In this document: piece after piece, positions 1 through 7,883 of the stretch
Numbering within the stretch: position 1 is the stretch's first letter
How the letters are laid out: each line of letters opens with the position of its first letter
Assembly (NCBI RefSeq): GCF_002101555.1
Contig: NZ_LQOL01000032.1
Location: 1 to 64,000 of the forward strand
DNA from: Mycolicibacterium canariasense
GTDB taxonomy: Bacteria; Actinomycetota; Actinomycetes; Mycobacteriales; Mycobacteriaceae
Direction of reading: 5' to 3'
Length of the DNA stretch: 64,000 nt
The notes under the pieces: model-generated
Database searches by the model: none
What the model saw: the letters and a program-made list of their open reading frames with translations, nothing else
What the model was told of the DNA's origin: nothing
Position numbers and translations under genes: made by a program

Positions 1-314
1 ACACCCAGCCAACCAGACACCCCAATCACAGGCCGACAGCAGCTGACCGTTCTACACCCTCAATCATGAAGAGCCCTGTTAGTCGCGAGAACGACAGTCC
101 CGAGGAAGTAGCTCTGTTTCGATTCGTAACTAGTCTTGAGGTCGTTCCAAAAGTCGACTACTTGCTGGCGGTCGTTCTTAGTGTCTGAGCTCGGCCTCTC
201 CTCGATGGTCGACCATGAGTATGAGCGTTGATAGAAAGGCACCGCCAACGATTCGGTACGGAGTAACGCCGCGATACCCGAGGCCTCGTACTTCAGGAAC
301 TGCTGTTCGACCAT
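1..314 (-). pseudogene. DUF262 (GmrSD N-terminal-like) gene fragment
   Basis: An 84-residue reading frame starts at 314 with a good DUF262-type N-terminus: the motif VPFYQRSYSW near residue 25 and YFLGTVVLA near residue 70 match the start of this nuclease/NTPase-like family. Family members run to several hundred residues, but this frame stops at 60. In another frame just beyond the stop, V-stop-N-G-Q-L-L-S resembles the family's V-I-D-G-Q-Q-R-L motif, so the gene looks frameshifted and mutated rather than naturally short. It continues off the left edge. DUF262 proteins are common in defence and phage-related loci. The family call rests on motif recognition; the degenerate continuation is my inference. 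Confidence 0.6.
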
Positions 315-697
315 GGCACCTCGTTAGTTGACGCTTGGGACTGCGGTCAGGTTCAACAATCCAATCAGATGGTCGAGTGTCGCAACCGAGGGGATTGGTG
401 ACGCGCTTCAAAGCTGCCGCGGACGTAAGCGGACCGCTTGGAGGGCGCGTAATTGACGGCGCGGAACCCCTTTGGGGGTGCTGTTGTTTGATCCCCTCCC
501 CAAACAACCCCGAAACCATCTGCCCGATATTCGTTCTCGGCCACGCCGGATAGCCCCGCCTCGAATGAGACGCGGCTGAGCTGTGGCGCACGGGCGAGGT
601 GATCAATCGTCGCGGGTGCGGCCCGCGGCGCAGGCGGGGGATTGGGCTACTGCGCGCAGGCGGGTTATTGCGTCGAGCTCTGCTAAAACGACGCTGG
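315..697. other. Gap without a recognisable gene
   Basis: Short open frames exist on both strands here, but none has a convincing start, ribosome site or family motif. It lies between two decayed genes and may itself be decayed coding sequence. Confidence 0.5.
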
Positions 698-721
698 CCC
701 CCGCACGATGGTGTGCGGGGG
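698..721 (-). terminator. Stem-loop terminator of the decayed gene at 734-1126
   Basis: A perfect 9-bp stem (cccccgcac/gtgcggggg) with a 6-base loop lies 12 bases beyond the stop codon at 734 on the minus strand. A short T run (gtttta) follows about 10 bases further on, so it works best as a minus-strand terminator. It supports 734 as a true gene end. Confidence 0.55.
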
Positions 722-733
722 CGTGTGTTCGTC

Positions 734-1126
734 CTAGATGTGCGTCGGGCCAGTGAGCGTGTAGGCGATGGGCATGAGCTCGTCGAGCTCTGCGGCGGCG
801 GCCAGCGCCCGGGCGGCGTGACGCCGCAGGCCGGCGGCGTCGAGGTGAACGTCGGCGAACATGGACATTGCGCCACGTGACGCTCTCGGCGTCCTGGAAT
901 CCGGCAATGGTCAGCTCGACGCCGGCGGTGCTGCGGCGGGTGCCGCGGAAGTATCGGTCATAGTCGCCGGTGTCGAAATCGTCGCGCCAGTCTCGACGTG
1001 CTGGGCGTCGACTGGCGCGGCGATGGCCGCGAGCGTGGCGGGTACGTCGCATTCGGCGGTGTGGTCGCCGATACCCCCGCAGCAATGGCGGGTGGCGCTG
1101 TCGACGGCCAGGCTGGATCTGCCCAT
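734..1126 (-). pseudogene. Frame-broken small gene, possibly DUF6907-like
   Basis: Protein-like sequence runs along the minus strand but changes frame twice. The first part (about 1126-1000) contains HCCGGIGDHTAECD. The middle (about 1000-868) reads WRDDFDTGDYDRYF and then VELTIAGFQDAESVTW. The last (868-734) reads SMFADVHLDAAGLRRHAARA and ends at a stop just before a hairpin. Order and composition recall small actinobacterial DUF6907-type proteins (Cys/His start, then a hydrophobic core, then an L-AA-R-A helix). I infer two frameshifts in one original gene. Alternatively the 44-residue last segment, with its own ATG at 868, could be a separate gene. The family call is weak; the frame changes are visible directly. 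Confidence 0.4.
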
Positions 1127-1214
1127 GCTTCGTCGGTTGCGATTCTGTCCAGAGAGGCCGGTGATTTGGCCATGTGGCGTGGTTCCCGTCTATCGGGAAG
1201 CTCGCTCAGGGGCA

Positions 1215-1236
1215 ATGTGGTGCAAATGTGGTGCAA
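1215..1236. repeat. Tandem 11-bp direct repeat
   Basis: The 11-mer atgtggtgcaa occurs twice in direct tandem, about 45 bp from the 3' end of the tRNA-Val gene. Its role is unknown; it lies where an integrated element might have joined the tRNA cluster. Confidence 0.5.
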
Positions 1237-1282
1237 GCTCTATGTAGCCGGGCTATCTACCTTGTTTGACCTGCACGAACTG

Positions 1283-1357
1283 TGGTGCGCGATACTGGGA
1301 TTGAACCAGTGACCTCTTCCGTGTCAGGGAAGCGCTCTCCCGCTGAGCTAATCGCGC
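1283..1357 (-). tRNA. tRNA-Val (GAC)
   Basis: The minus strand folds as a tRNA: acceptor GCGCGAT pairs with ATCGCGC, the discriminator is A, CCA is encoded, and the T arm reads GGTTCAATCCC. The anticodon loop ctgacac gives GAC, for valine. It is the last of three tRNA genes in one direction (Gly, Cys, Val) separated by 13-27 bases, so they are probably one transcript. Confidence 0.96.
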
Positions 1358-1370
1358 CGGGTCCAACTTT

Positions 1371-1444
1371 TGGAGGTGGAGACGGGAATCGAACCCGTGT
1401 GCACGGCTTTGCAGGCCGTTGCCTCACCACTCGGCCACTCCACC
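1371..1444 (-). tRNA. tRNA-Cys (GCA)
   Basis: Acceptor GGTGGAG pairs with CTCCACC, the discriminator is T and CCA is encoded. The anticodon loop ctgcaaa gives GCA, for cysteine. It is the middle member of the Gly-Cys-Val cluster. Confidence 0.96.
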
Positions 1445-1471
1445 GCTGGGGTTGATGCCACTGCACCTTCG

Positions 1472-1544
1472 AGCGGATGACGGGATTCGAACCCGCGACC
1501 CTCACCTTGGCAAGGTGATGCGCTACCAACTGCGCTACATCCGC
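1472..1544 (-). tRNA. tRNA-Gly (GCC)
   Basis: Acceptor GCGGATG pairs with CATCCGC and the discriminator is T. The anticodon stem-loop has loop ttgccaa, giving GCC for glycine. CCA is not encoded (CGA follows), unlike its two neighbours. It is the first gene of the cluster. Confidence 0.95.
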
Positions 1545-1639
1545 GTGCCTCGGGTGAGATCGTCACCCGGTGCGGGAAGGAACATTAGTCCAACCATGCG
1601 AAGAACCACAAATCACTTGGAACCGAAGGGCAATCAGAG

Positions 1640-2071
1640 TCAAAACAGCTGGTAAATCTCCCGTGAGAGGGAGAACCCGTGGCCGCTGGTCGTATCGCGA
1701 CAGGCGATCCCGGCCTCGGAGCTGTCGCACGTGAGCCGCCCACGGGTCAGCGAGTCGCCGTAGCCGAGCACCCGTTCGCCGCCCAGGGTGGTGTCGCCGG
1801 CGCAGACGAACGCCGCTCGTTCGCCCGGCGCCAGCCCGATGCCCTGGCCGTAGTCGAATTCGCAGTCGGCGGGCCGAGGCGGTGGGTTCCAGTCGCGGTC
1901 GACGATGTCGCAGCGGGCGTAGTCGGCATCCAGGACGCAGCCGACGTTGCCGCTCGGGGAGATGAACGTCACCAGATCGTCGGCGTCGGCCGCGGCCAGC
2001 GGGATGGACACGGGCAGCAGCGCACACGACCCGACGACGGCGGCGATAACGGCGGGCGTCCGGCGGTTCAT
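1640..2071 (-). CDS. Secreted DUF6636-like protein
   Basis: This 143-residue protein has a short basic start, a hydrophobic stretch (about residues 8-27) ending AAADA, and then a secreted-type body. It carries FISPSGNVGCVLD near residue 36 and paired cysteines in YARCDI, ADCEFDYG, FVCAGD, RLTCDSS and GIACRD. That pattern fits the actinobacterial secreted DUF6636 family, whose function is unknown. The cysteines probably form disulfides outside the membrane. It lies alone between the tRNA cluster and the second tRNA-Val. The start at 2071 is chosen because the signal peptide begins there. Confidence 0.8.
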   Translation of the reverse strand: MNRRTPAVIAAVVGSCALLPVSIPLAAADADDLVTFISPSGNVGCVLDADYARCDIVDRDWNPPPRPADCEFDYGQGIGLAPGERAAFVCAGDTTLGGERVLGYGDSLTRGRLTCDSSEAGIACRDTTSGHGFSLSREIYQLF

Positions 2072-2188
2072 CGGCCAGACGCTACCGCCGGGCCGGCGGC
2101 GTGGCTGGGTAACGGCTGTGAAGGCAGGTGCTGACGGTGCGATTCGGAGCCGGTGTCGGCGCCGTGCTAGTCTTCCCTCTCGTTCCCC

Positions 2189-2263
2189 GGTCTCGTAGCT
2201 CAGGGGGAGAGCGTCCGCCTCACACGCGGAAGGTCACTGGTTCGATCCCAGTCGGGACCACCA
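2189..2263 (+). tRNA. tRNA-Val (CAC)
   Basis: Acceptor GGTCTCG pairs with CGGGACC, the discriminator is A and CCA is encoded at 2261-2263. The anticodon loop ctcacac gives CAC, for valine. It is a second valine isoacceptor, opposite in strand to the cluster at 1283-1544. Confidence 0.96.
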
Positions 2264-2267
2264 CAAC

Positions 2268-2290
2268 AACCCCACTCTCAGGTGGGGTTT
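2268..2290 (+). terminator. Rho-independent terminator after tRNA-Val
   Basis: An 8-bp stem, aaccccac/gtggggtt, with a 6-base loop starts 5 bases after the tRNA CCA and ends in a short T run. Confidence 0.8.
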
Positions 2291-2497
2291 CGTGGTCTCA
2301 GGCCGAGAAGATCGGCAAATCCACTCGGCCAATATCCGGCCAAACTGGCGGATGGTCGTGGACGGTGGGATCGGTCTCCGTTGCGAGCCGCTCGGGCCGC
2401 TTCGTCATTCAGTCACCGCCGGAAAGCTACCCGGCCATCGGAGTCTCGTCGGCTCGACCTTTCGTCCGAGCCCACCCAACTACTGGAGGAGTCTGCA

Positions 2498-3004
2498 ATG
2501 ACCGCTGCACTGAACCCCGGACGTCCGTTCACCGGTGGTGAGCGTGAACTACTGGAGGACACGCTGGACCTGCATCGTGCTGAGCTGGTGCGTGCGGTCG
2601 AGGACCTCTCCGATGCCGAAGCGCATGAGAAGCGGGTGCCCTCGCTCACCACGCCCATCGCGCTACTCAAGCATTGCGCCGTCGCCGAACGGATCTGGTT
2701 TCAGCGCACCCTGGGCGGCATGAGCGTCGGGCAGTGCGACGGTCCCGCGGAGGGTGGAGATCCGAGCTTCCGCGTCGCTGAGGGCGAGAGCCTTGCTGCG
2801 GCGATCGCCGAATACCGTGCCGCGTACCGACGTTCGCAGGAACTCGCAGCCGGTCGTGAGCTCGGTGACACGGTCGCCCATCACATCGTCGGAGCGGTGA
2901 GTCTGCGGTTCATCTATCTGGGCATGATCGCCGAGGTTGCCCGGCACGCCGGGCATGCCGACATCCTGGCCGAGCAGATCAGAGCGGACCGCGCTTATCG
3001 CTGA
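2498..3004 (+). CDS. DinB/DUF664 family protein
   Basis: This 168-residue protein belongs to the DinB-like metal-binding four-helix family. Members often act as mycothiol-dependent transferases or isomerases in actinobacteria. It has the helix pattern HRAELVRAVEDLSDAEAHEK, then the histidine in ALLKHCAVAERIWFQR, then two more in EVARHAGHADILAEQI. These are the usual three metal-binding positions. The ATG at 2498 is chosen over upstream in-frame codons because GGAGGA lies 8 bases before it and the family homology begins there. It stands alone, with a 207-base leader after the tRNA terminator in which no structured element was recognised. The substrate cannot be told. Confidence 0.85.
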   Translation: MTAALNPGRPFTGGERELLEDTLDLHRAELVRAVEDLSDAEAHEKRVPSLTTPIALLKHCAVAERIWFQRTLGGMSVGQCDGPAEGGDPSFRVAEGESLAAAIAEYRAAYRRSQELAAGRELGDTVAHHIVGAVSLRFIYLGMIAEVARHAGHADILAEQIRADRAYR

Positions 3005-3052
3005 GGCGGCACCCCCGGAATCGACGGTGAGGCCGACAAGTGGCTGAGTTCC

Positions 3053-3565
3053 CTACCTCAAACCCGGCATGGGTCCGTGGTCCCTGACGTAGTCCTGCAC
3101 TCCTTGGACGCAGCCGCGACGGAGCTCGCGGTTGCGGCGGAGGCGCGGATTGTCGCCCAGGTTGATCTTCCCGATCAACGCCAATCGACACGCGTCCTCC
3201 GGGGCCTGGCCCATTGAACCCAGCGCACCGGCCTTGTGATAGCCAACGTCGTAGCCCTCCTGGTACCAGTCCGTGGAGGACGTGTTCTGCGCCAAGAAGT
3301 ACCAACCGACCCCACCCGCCAACAGGACGACGGCGGCGATCACCGCGAGCACTCGGGTGCGCTTCTTGTGCCTCGCCTGCGCAGCGGCCACATCGTGCAC
3401 CCACTGCGGTGGCACGTAGGGTGCAGGCGCGCCGGGTGGATACGGATGTGCTTGCTGCGGAACGGGTTGGCGGTGCTCGGTCCACTGGTGCCCGTCCCAC
3501 CAACGCACGCCACCGGTGATCGGATCGGGGAACCAGCCTGGGGGAGTGTCGGCGTTTTGAGTCAT
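3053..3565 (-). CDS. DUF2510 membrane protein
   Basis: The N-terminus holds a DUF2510 domain: PPGWFPDPITGGVRWWDGHQ, residues 8-27, a tryptophan-rich module common at the start of actinobacterial membrane proteins. A proline-rich linker, a basic KKR segment and a single transmembrane helix (about residues 72-92) follow, then a soluble tail of about 75 residues with two cysteines (CRLAL, RRGCVQG). Its start codon directly follows the stop of the upstream membrane gene with no gap, so the two are probably translated together. The function is unknown. Confidence 0.8.
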   Translation of the reverse strand: MTQNADTPPGWFPDPITGGVRWWDGHQWTEHRQPVPQQAHPYPPGAPAPYVPPQWVHDVAAAQARHKKRTRVLAVIAAVVLLAGGVGWYFLAQNTSSTDWYQEGYDVGYHKAGALGSMGQAPEDACRLALIGKINLGDNPRLRRNRELRRGCVQGVQDYVRDHGPMPGLR

Positions 3566-3910
3566 CTAGGCGTGGCTCGCACGCACGTAGGTGTGCCACC
3601 ATTCGGCATAGGCCTGGGCCTGTTGCACGTCCTGGTTCAGCTTCTTGCGGGATTGCGAATTGTGAATGAGAGCAACCCAATTGAGAATCAGGATCGACAG
3701 GAAACTCCACCAGCCGACGATGAGGTTCTGGGTCTGAGCCGATCGCAGGGCGGCGTTGCATTGGGCATAGGTTCCCTGGACGGTTCGGCGCTGGTTGAAC
3801 CAGAAGATCAATGCACCGATATGGCTCATCGTGGTGACCTGGAAGATCGGTACCTCCGGCGGCGGTGGATAGCCCGCGTACGGATTCGGCTGATGGTATG
3901 GGCCTGCCAC
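3566..3910 (-). CDS. Small membrane protein paired with the DUF2510 gene
   Basis: This 114-residue protein starts with GTG at 3910, with GGGGGAG 4 bases upstream. It has a proline/tyrosine-rich N-terminus (PNPYAGYPPPPEVP), a helix near ISHIGALIFWFNQ, a hydrophobic segment around residues 65-86, and a charged C-terminal helix with KKLNQDVQQAQ. It resembles small actinobacterial two-helix membrane proteins of unknown role. It abuts the DUF2510 gene with no intergenic base, so a shared complex or transcript is likely. Confidence 0.7.
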   Translation of the reverse strand: MAGPYHQPNPYAGYPPPPEVPIFQVTTMSHIGALIFWFNQRRTVQGTYAQCNAALRSAQTQNLIVGWWSFLSILILNWVALIHNSQSRKKLNQDVQQAQAYAEWWHTYVRASHA

Positions 3911-3994
3911 GTGATCTCCCCCTGTTGTCGTGCTCCCCGTCTAGCAGCTTAAGGGCACGCCGGAGGTGGTCGAGACACGAATCCGGCCGAGCCG

Positions 3995-4351
3995 TTACCC
4001 CGTGACGGCGCTCAGGGCCGCATCCAACGTCGGCACCACGCCCAAGACACCCGCGAAGCCGATCAGATCGAGTGGGCGGCTGGTGGCCGGTCCATCGGCG
4101 ACCACCGCGAACCGGATGCCGGCGGGCAGGGCATCGTGCGCGGCGACCAGCACGCCCATACCCGTAGAGGCCAGGAAGTCGACGGCGCTCAGGTCCACGA
4201 TGATGGCTTGCGGAGTCTCCGCGATGGCCGCCGTCAATGCAGCCTCCAGCTGCGGTGACGTGATCATGTCGACGGTTCCGGTCACGGCCAGCACCGTGAC
4301 GGCACCGATCCGGCGCTCGTCGATCGTGCAGGTGGCTGGATCTGGGGACAT
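3995..4351 (-). CDS. STAS-domain anti-sigma factor antagonist
   Basis: This 118-residue protein is a single STAS domain. It has the core strand VTVLAVTGTVDMITSPQLEA and the phosphoacceptor region VDLSAVDFLASTGMGVLVAA, in which the serine of DFLAS-T-G is the family's phosphorylation site. Such proteins bind anti-sigma kinases and release sigma factors. The ATG at 4351 is chosen because GAGAGG lies 6 bases upstream; a GTG at 4375 would add eight residues but has no spaced ribosome site. No anti-sigma kinase or sigma gene is adjacent, so its partner lies elsewhere. Confidence 0.88.
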   Translation of the reverse strand: MSPDPATCTIDERRIGAVTVLAVTGTVDMITSPQLEAALTAAIAETPQAIIVDLSAVDFLASTGMGVLVAAHDALPAGIRFAVVADGPATSRPLDLIGFAGVLGVVPTLDAALSAVTG

Positions 4352-4486
4352 GGCCGCCTCTCGGTTGCTCTGCACTTCTTCAGGCGACGATAGTGGCGGG
4401 CGGGACCGGTGTGCTCAGCGGGTCAGTGCCGGCGGAAGGACATGAGTCTGCTTCCGATCCGAAGGAGCGGACAATCCACGTTGGAG

Positions 4487-4879
4487 CTAGTTGAAATTCA
4501 CCGGCGTGAAGCCGCTGGCATCAGTGTACGTCGGAGGGAGCCAGGCCGGCTCGTCCGGCAGCACGGTCTCTGGCCGCACGGGGTACTTCTCCTTGCTGAA
4601 AATCTGCTCGTTGACCCAGTAACCGCCGCTCGACGTGCAGCTATAGGTACCGCAGCTTGTTCTGAACGGAACTTGGTGCGCGGGCGTCCAGATCATGCGA
4701 AAACGAATCCAACTGCCGTCAGCCAACATTGGGCCATCGCAAATGCTGCGCGTTTGACTACCGAGAAAACCCCAAGGCACTGACTGGCAGCCAGGGGTTA
4801 CGTCGGCATTTGCTGACGCCGGTGAGATGAGCGTGGCTGTGGTGGCCAAGATTGCGGTCAGGCCAAATGTAACTCTCAT
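4487..4879 (-). CDS. Secreted CDGP-domain protein
   Basis: This 130-residue exported protein has a signal peptide (residues 1-25, ending SANA) and then PGCQSVPWGFLGSQTRSICD, GPMLADGSWIRFR, a central cysteine pair (SCGTYSC) and YPVRPETVLPDEPAWLPP. This order matches the mycobacterial CDGP-motif secreted family, whose role is unknown. The ATG at 4879 follows a strong AAGGGGGAA ribosome site. It is monocistronic, with a long non-coding stretch upstream. Confidence 0.85.
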   Translation of the reverse strand: MRVTFGLTAILATTATLISPASANADVTPGCQSVPWGFLGSQTRSICDGPMLADGSWIRFRMIWTPAHQVPFRTSCGTYSCTSSGGYWVNEQIFSKEKYPVRPETVLPDEPAWLPPTYTDASGFTPVNFN

Positions 4880-5346
4880 CGTTCCCCCTTGTGACGTGGT
4901 AAAAGACCGTAACAGGGGGGAGTCGGGTGTCGCGGAAGTATGGAAAACTACCCGAGTGGCGCAAGTTGCTGTCGGTACCTGTGTGGTCAGAGTTGGCGGA
5001 GGTTCATCGAACTACGTGATAAGGCAACCAATTTGATGTCCAGGGCGATCGCAAGCCGCGATATCCCATAACTCGATCCACCGCACTGCTAGATTGTCGG
5101 CTGTGCTGGGCAACCGCGTCCCGGGATGGCTGGTAACACGAAACGCGTTTCGCTTAAGTATATTTGGACCGTCTGGCCAGGGGTGCCCAGTGGCAACTTG
5201 ATGCGTCAATGTGTCGCGGTGTCAATCGTTGCCGGCCAAGGGTTAGTCAAGGAGGCCGGCGTGATGCCGCCGCAACGCCGCAGTGTCAGTCGTTCGGATG
5301 AACTTCAACGGTCGCGTTCGCATAGCGGCGGACGGACTGGTGGCTT
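4880..5346. other. Non-coding gap of about 470 bases
   Basis: It holds the promoter side of the secreted-protein gene. Its AT content is somewhat higher than that of neighbouring DNA. Short frames are present but lack ribosome sites and recognisable motifs, and no repeat or structured RNA was seen. Confidence 0.5.
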
Positions 5347-5928
5347 TCAGCCGGTGAACACCGGCTCGGACACCGGTGCGGTCAGCATCGCCGCGAGCAT
5401 GGTGATGATCTCGTCGACGGGCCCGACCGAGTCCGCCGAGCGCTCGCGCTCGGCGAGCAGGGCGAACATCGTGGTACCGAGGGCCGCGATGCGACGGCGC
5501 CGCGCCGCGGAATCCGTGGTCGGCACGGCGCGGGCCAGGCGGTCCAGCACCTCACCCCAGGCCGAATCCCGTGCCCCGTCGGTATCGGTGGGCAAGTACA
5601 CCGCCGAAGCGCGGAGAAACGTTGCGTAGCAGTCGCTCTCGACGGTCGTCAGGGGGAGCACCAGCACGCGCAACAGGGTGTGGACATCGGCGGAAGGGCC
5701 GACCGCGTCGAGCATCAGCCGTCGTTCGCGCTCCATCGGCTCGAGTCGACGTCGCACCACGGCATCGATCAACTCCTGGCGGTTGCTGAAGTAGTAGTTG
5801 ACCGCTGAGTTGTTGCGCTGGCCCGCGGCCAGTGCGATATCGCGCAGCGGCACCTGCGCGCCGCGCGCGGCGATCAGCTCCTCGGCCGCGTTCAGTATCG
5901 CGGTTCGGGCCTGCTCACCTCGCCTCAT
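5347..5928 (-). CDS. TetR-family regulator divergent from the KshA-like gene
   Basis: This 193-residue protein has a TetR N-terminal HTH: RTAILNAAEELIAARGAQVP, then LRDIALAAG, then SAVNYYFSNRQELIDAV in the recognition-helix region. The C-terminal ligand domain is helical and not diagnostic. The ATG at 5928 is chosen because the HTH starts right after it; the longer upstream frame would run through the intergenic promoter region. It is divergent from the oxygenase gene at 6004 with 75 bases between, which hold an inverted repeat, so it is most simply a local repressor of the oxygenase-SDR pair. Confidence 0.85.
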   Translation of the reverse strand: MRRGEQARTAILNAAEELIAARGAQVPLRDIALAAGQRNNSAVNYYFSNRQELIDAVVRRRLEPMERERRLMLDAVGPSADVHTLLRVLVLPLTTVESDCYATFLRASAVYLPTDTDGARDSAWGEVLDRLARAVPTTDSAARRRRIAALGTTMFALLAERERSADSVGPVDEIITMLAAMLTAPVSEPVFTG

Positions 5929-5958
5929 GGTCTGGAATGGTAATGGCGGCTGACAAAA

Positions 5959-5974
5959 TAAGCGACTGTGCTTA
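5959..5974. promoter_or_regulatory. Candidate TetR operator
   Basis: The inverted repeat TAAGC-N6-GCTTA lies between the divergent TetR and KshA-like genes, 30 bases from either start. It does not match the known KstR motif. Its role is inferred from position and symmetry. Confidence 0.45.
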
Positions 5975-6003
5975 AATTGCGTGTGACGAGCTGAGGAGGC
6001 GCC

Positions 6004-7140
6004 ATGACGGCCGACATCGACGAGGTCCGGGAGATCGACACGGGTCGGCCCATGCAGCGCTTCGCGCGCGGCTGGCATTGCATCGGGCTGGCCGAGGACT
6101 TCCGTGACGGGACTCCGCATGCCGTCAACGCGTTCGGCACCCGGCTGGTGGTGTTCGAGGACTCACAGGGCCGCCTCCGGGTGCTCGACGCCTACTGCCG
6201 GCACATGGGTGGCGATCTGTCACAGGGGTCCGTCAAGGGTGATTCGGTGGCGTGTCCGTTTCACGACTGGCGTTGGGACGGTGCGACCGGCAAGTGCTCG
6301 CTGGTGCCCTATGCCAAACGCACACCGCGGCTGGCCCGCACCCGGCGCTGGCTCACCGGTGAGGTGAACGGCCAGCTACTGGTGTGGCACGACCCCGAGG
6401 GCTCCCAGCCCCCGGCTGAGCTGTTCCCGCCGACCATCGATGGTTACGACGAGGGCCGGTGGTCGCCGTGGTCCTGGAATTCGATCCTCATCGAGGGTTC
6501 GCACTGCCGCGAGATCGTCGACAACAACGTCGATATGGCTCATTTCTTCTACATTCATCACGCGTACCCCACCTACTTCAAGAACGTCATCGAGGGCCAC
6601 ACCGCCTCGCAGTTCATGGAATCCAAGGCCCGCCCGGATACCACCAAGCACTACGAAAAGCTCTGGGAGGGAACAAAGCTGCGCTCGGAGGCCACCTATT
6701 TCGGGCCGGCCTACATGATCAACTGGTTGCACAACGACGTCGCGCCCGATTTCACGATCGAGGTGGCCCTGATCAACTGCCACTACCCGGTGACCCACGA
6801 TTCGTTCGTCCTGCAGTGGGGTGTCGCCGTCCAGCTGATCCCGGGTATGCCACCGGAGAACGCCGCCAAGCTCGCCACGGCGATGAACCGGTCATTCGGC
6901 GAGGGCTTCCTGGAGGATGTCGAGATATGGAAGCACAAGAGCCGCATCGACAACCCGCTGCTGACCGAGGAGGACGGCGCGGTGTATCAGCACCGGCGCT
7001 GGTATGAGCAGTTCTACGTCGACCTCGCCGAGGTCACCAGCGATATGACCGATCGTTTCGAGTTGGAGGTGGACACCACGCACGCCAACGAGTTCTGGCA
7101 GCGCGAGGTGGCCGACAATCTCCAGCAGGCCGGGGCGTGA
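6004..7140 (+). CDS. KshA-like Rieske oxygenase (3-ketosteroid 9-alpha-hydroxylase family)
   Basis: This 378-residue protein resembles M. tuberculosis KshA, the oxygenase component that 9-alpha-hydroxylates 3-ketosteroids in sterol ring opening. The Rieske [2Fe-2S] ligands are visible: C65 and H67 in YCRHMGG, C84 and H87 in CPFHDWRW. The non-haem iron site has D177, H180 and H185 in NNVDMAHFFYIHH. The C-terminal WKHKSRIDNPLL and GAVYQHRRWYEQFYVD segments also match KshA. GAGGAGG precedes the ATG. No ferredoxin reductase (KshB) lies nearby. It is likely a paralogue with its own TetR and SDR, so the exact steroid or other substrate is open. Confidence 0.88.
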   Translation: MTADIDEVREIDTGRPMQRFARGWHCIGLAEDFRDGTPHAVNAFGTRLVVFEDSQGRLRVLDAYCRHMGGDLSQGSVKGDSVACPFHDWRWDGATGKCSLVPYAKRTPRLARTRRWLTGEVNGQLLVWHDPEGSQPPAELFPPTIDGYDEGRWSPWSWNSILIEGSHCREIVDNNVDMAHFFYIHHAYPTYFKNVIEGHTASQFMESKARPDTTKHYEKLWEGTKLRSEATYFGPAYMINWLHNDVAPDFTIEVALINCHYPVTHDSFVLQWGVAVQLIPGMPPENAAKLATAMNRSFGEGFLEDVEIWKHKSRIDNPLLTEEDGAVYQHRRWYEQFYVDLAEVTSDMTDRFELEVDTTHANEFWQREVADNLQQAGA

Positions 7141-7880
7141 TGGCCGACCTGCAAGACAAGGTCGCGTTGGTCACCGGGGCCTCGTCCGGTCTCGGAGCTG
7201 AGACCGCCCGGTTGTTGTCGCGCAGGGGCGCAACGGTTTTCGGTATCGGCCGGGATGTCGCTCGCCTGGCGGAGGTGTTCGCCGACGTGCAGCACGGTTC
7301 GTATGCCGTCGTCGATGTGACCTCGGCGCAGGCTTGCCGCGACGCGGTCGACGCGTGCGTCGCGCGGTGGGGCGCACTCGACATCCTGGTCAACGTGGCG
7401 GGACGGCATCAGATGCGCCGCACGGAAACACTGACCGACGAGGATTGGGCCGACGACATCGCCGTCAATCTGACCGGTCCGGCGTCGCTGTGCCGGGCCG
7501 CCTTACCGCACCTGCTCCAACGCGGCGGGAACATCGTCAACGTCGCGTCCATCGCCGGCGTGGAGGGCCAGGCGTACTCGGCCGGGTATTGCGCGGCCAA
7601 ACACGGCCTCATCGGGCTCACCCGGGCGCTCGCGGTCGAGTACACCAAGGACCGCCTGCGGGTGAACGCCGTCTGCCCCGGTGGGATGCTGACCCCGCAA
7701 ATCGAGCAGTTCAGCCCACCCGAGGATCCGGACTTCGACCTGATCCTGCGTTCGGCCGCGCCACGCGGATTCATGCAGCCGCTGGACGTGGCCAACGTGA
7801 TCGCCTTCCTGGCCAGCGACGCGGCGGCCGCCATCCACGGTGCGGTCTACCGGGTCGACAACGGCAAGGGCGCCGGTTAG
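7140..7880 (+). CDS. SDR-family oxidoreductase
   Basis: This 246-residue classical short-chain dehydrogenase has the cofactor motif TGASSGLG (residues 13-20), the strand LVNVAG, catalytic serine in NVASIAG, and YCAAK as the YxxxK motif. Its ATG overlaps the stop of the oxygenase gene by one base (tgATG), so the two are translationally coupled. It probably oxidises or reduces a hydroxyl/keto group on the same substrate as the oxygenase. Preference for NAD or NADP cannot be settled by eye. Confidence 0.9.
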   Translation: MADLQDKVALVTGASSGLGAETARLLSRRGATVFGIGRDVARLAEVFADVQHGSYAVVDVTSAQACRDAVDACVARWGALDILVNVAGRHQMRRTETLTDEDWADDIAVNLTGPASLCRAALPHLLQRGGNIVNVASIAGVEGQAYSAGYCAAKHGLIGLTRALAVEYTKDRLRVNAVCPGGMLTPQIEQFSPPEDPDFDLILRSAAPRGFMQPLDVANVIAFLASDAAAAIHGAVYRVDNGKGAG

Positions 7881-7883
7881 CGG

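Noticed and set aside
335..553. 72-codon plus-strand frame
   Set aside because: No ribosome site, family motif or coding-like third-position bias that can be trusted; it lies in decayed DNA.
861..1312. Overlapping plus-strand frames opposite the broken gene
   Set aside because: The minus strand has protein-like segments and a terminator; the plus frames are low-complexity and run toward the tRNA-Val gene.
5126..5629. 167-codon plus-strand frame before and across the TetR gene
   Set aside because: Mostly antisense to the TetR coding region; Ser/Arg-rich and without a ribosome site.
6004..7140. Calling the gene the main sterol-pathway KshA
   Set aside because: No sterol-cluster neighbours, no KstR-like site, and its own TetR gene; a paralogue is more likely.
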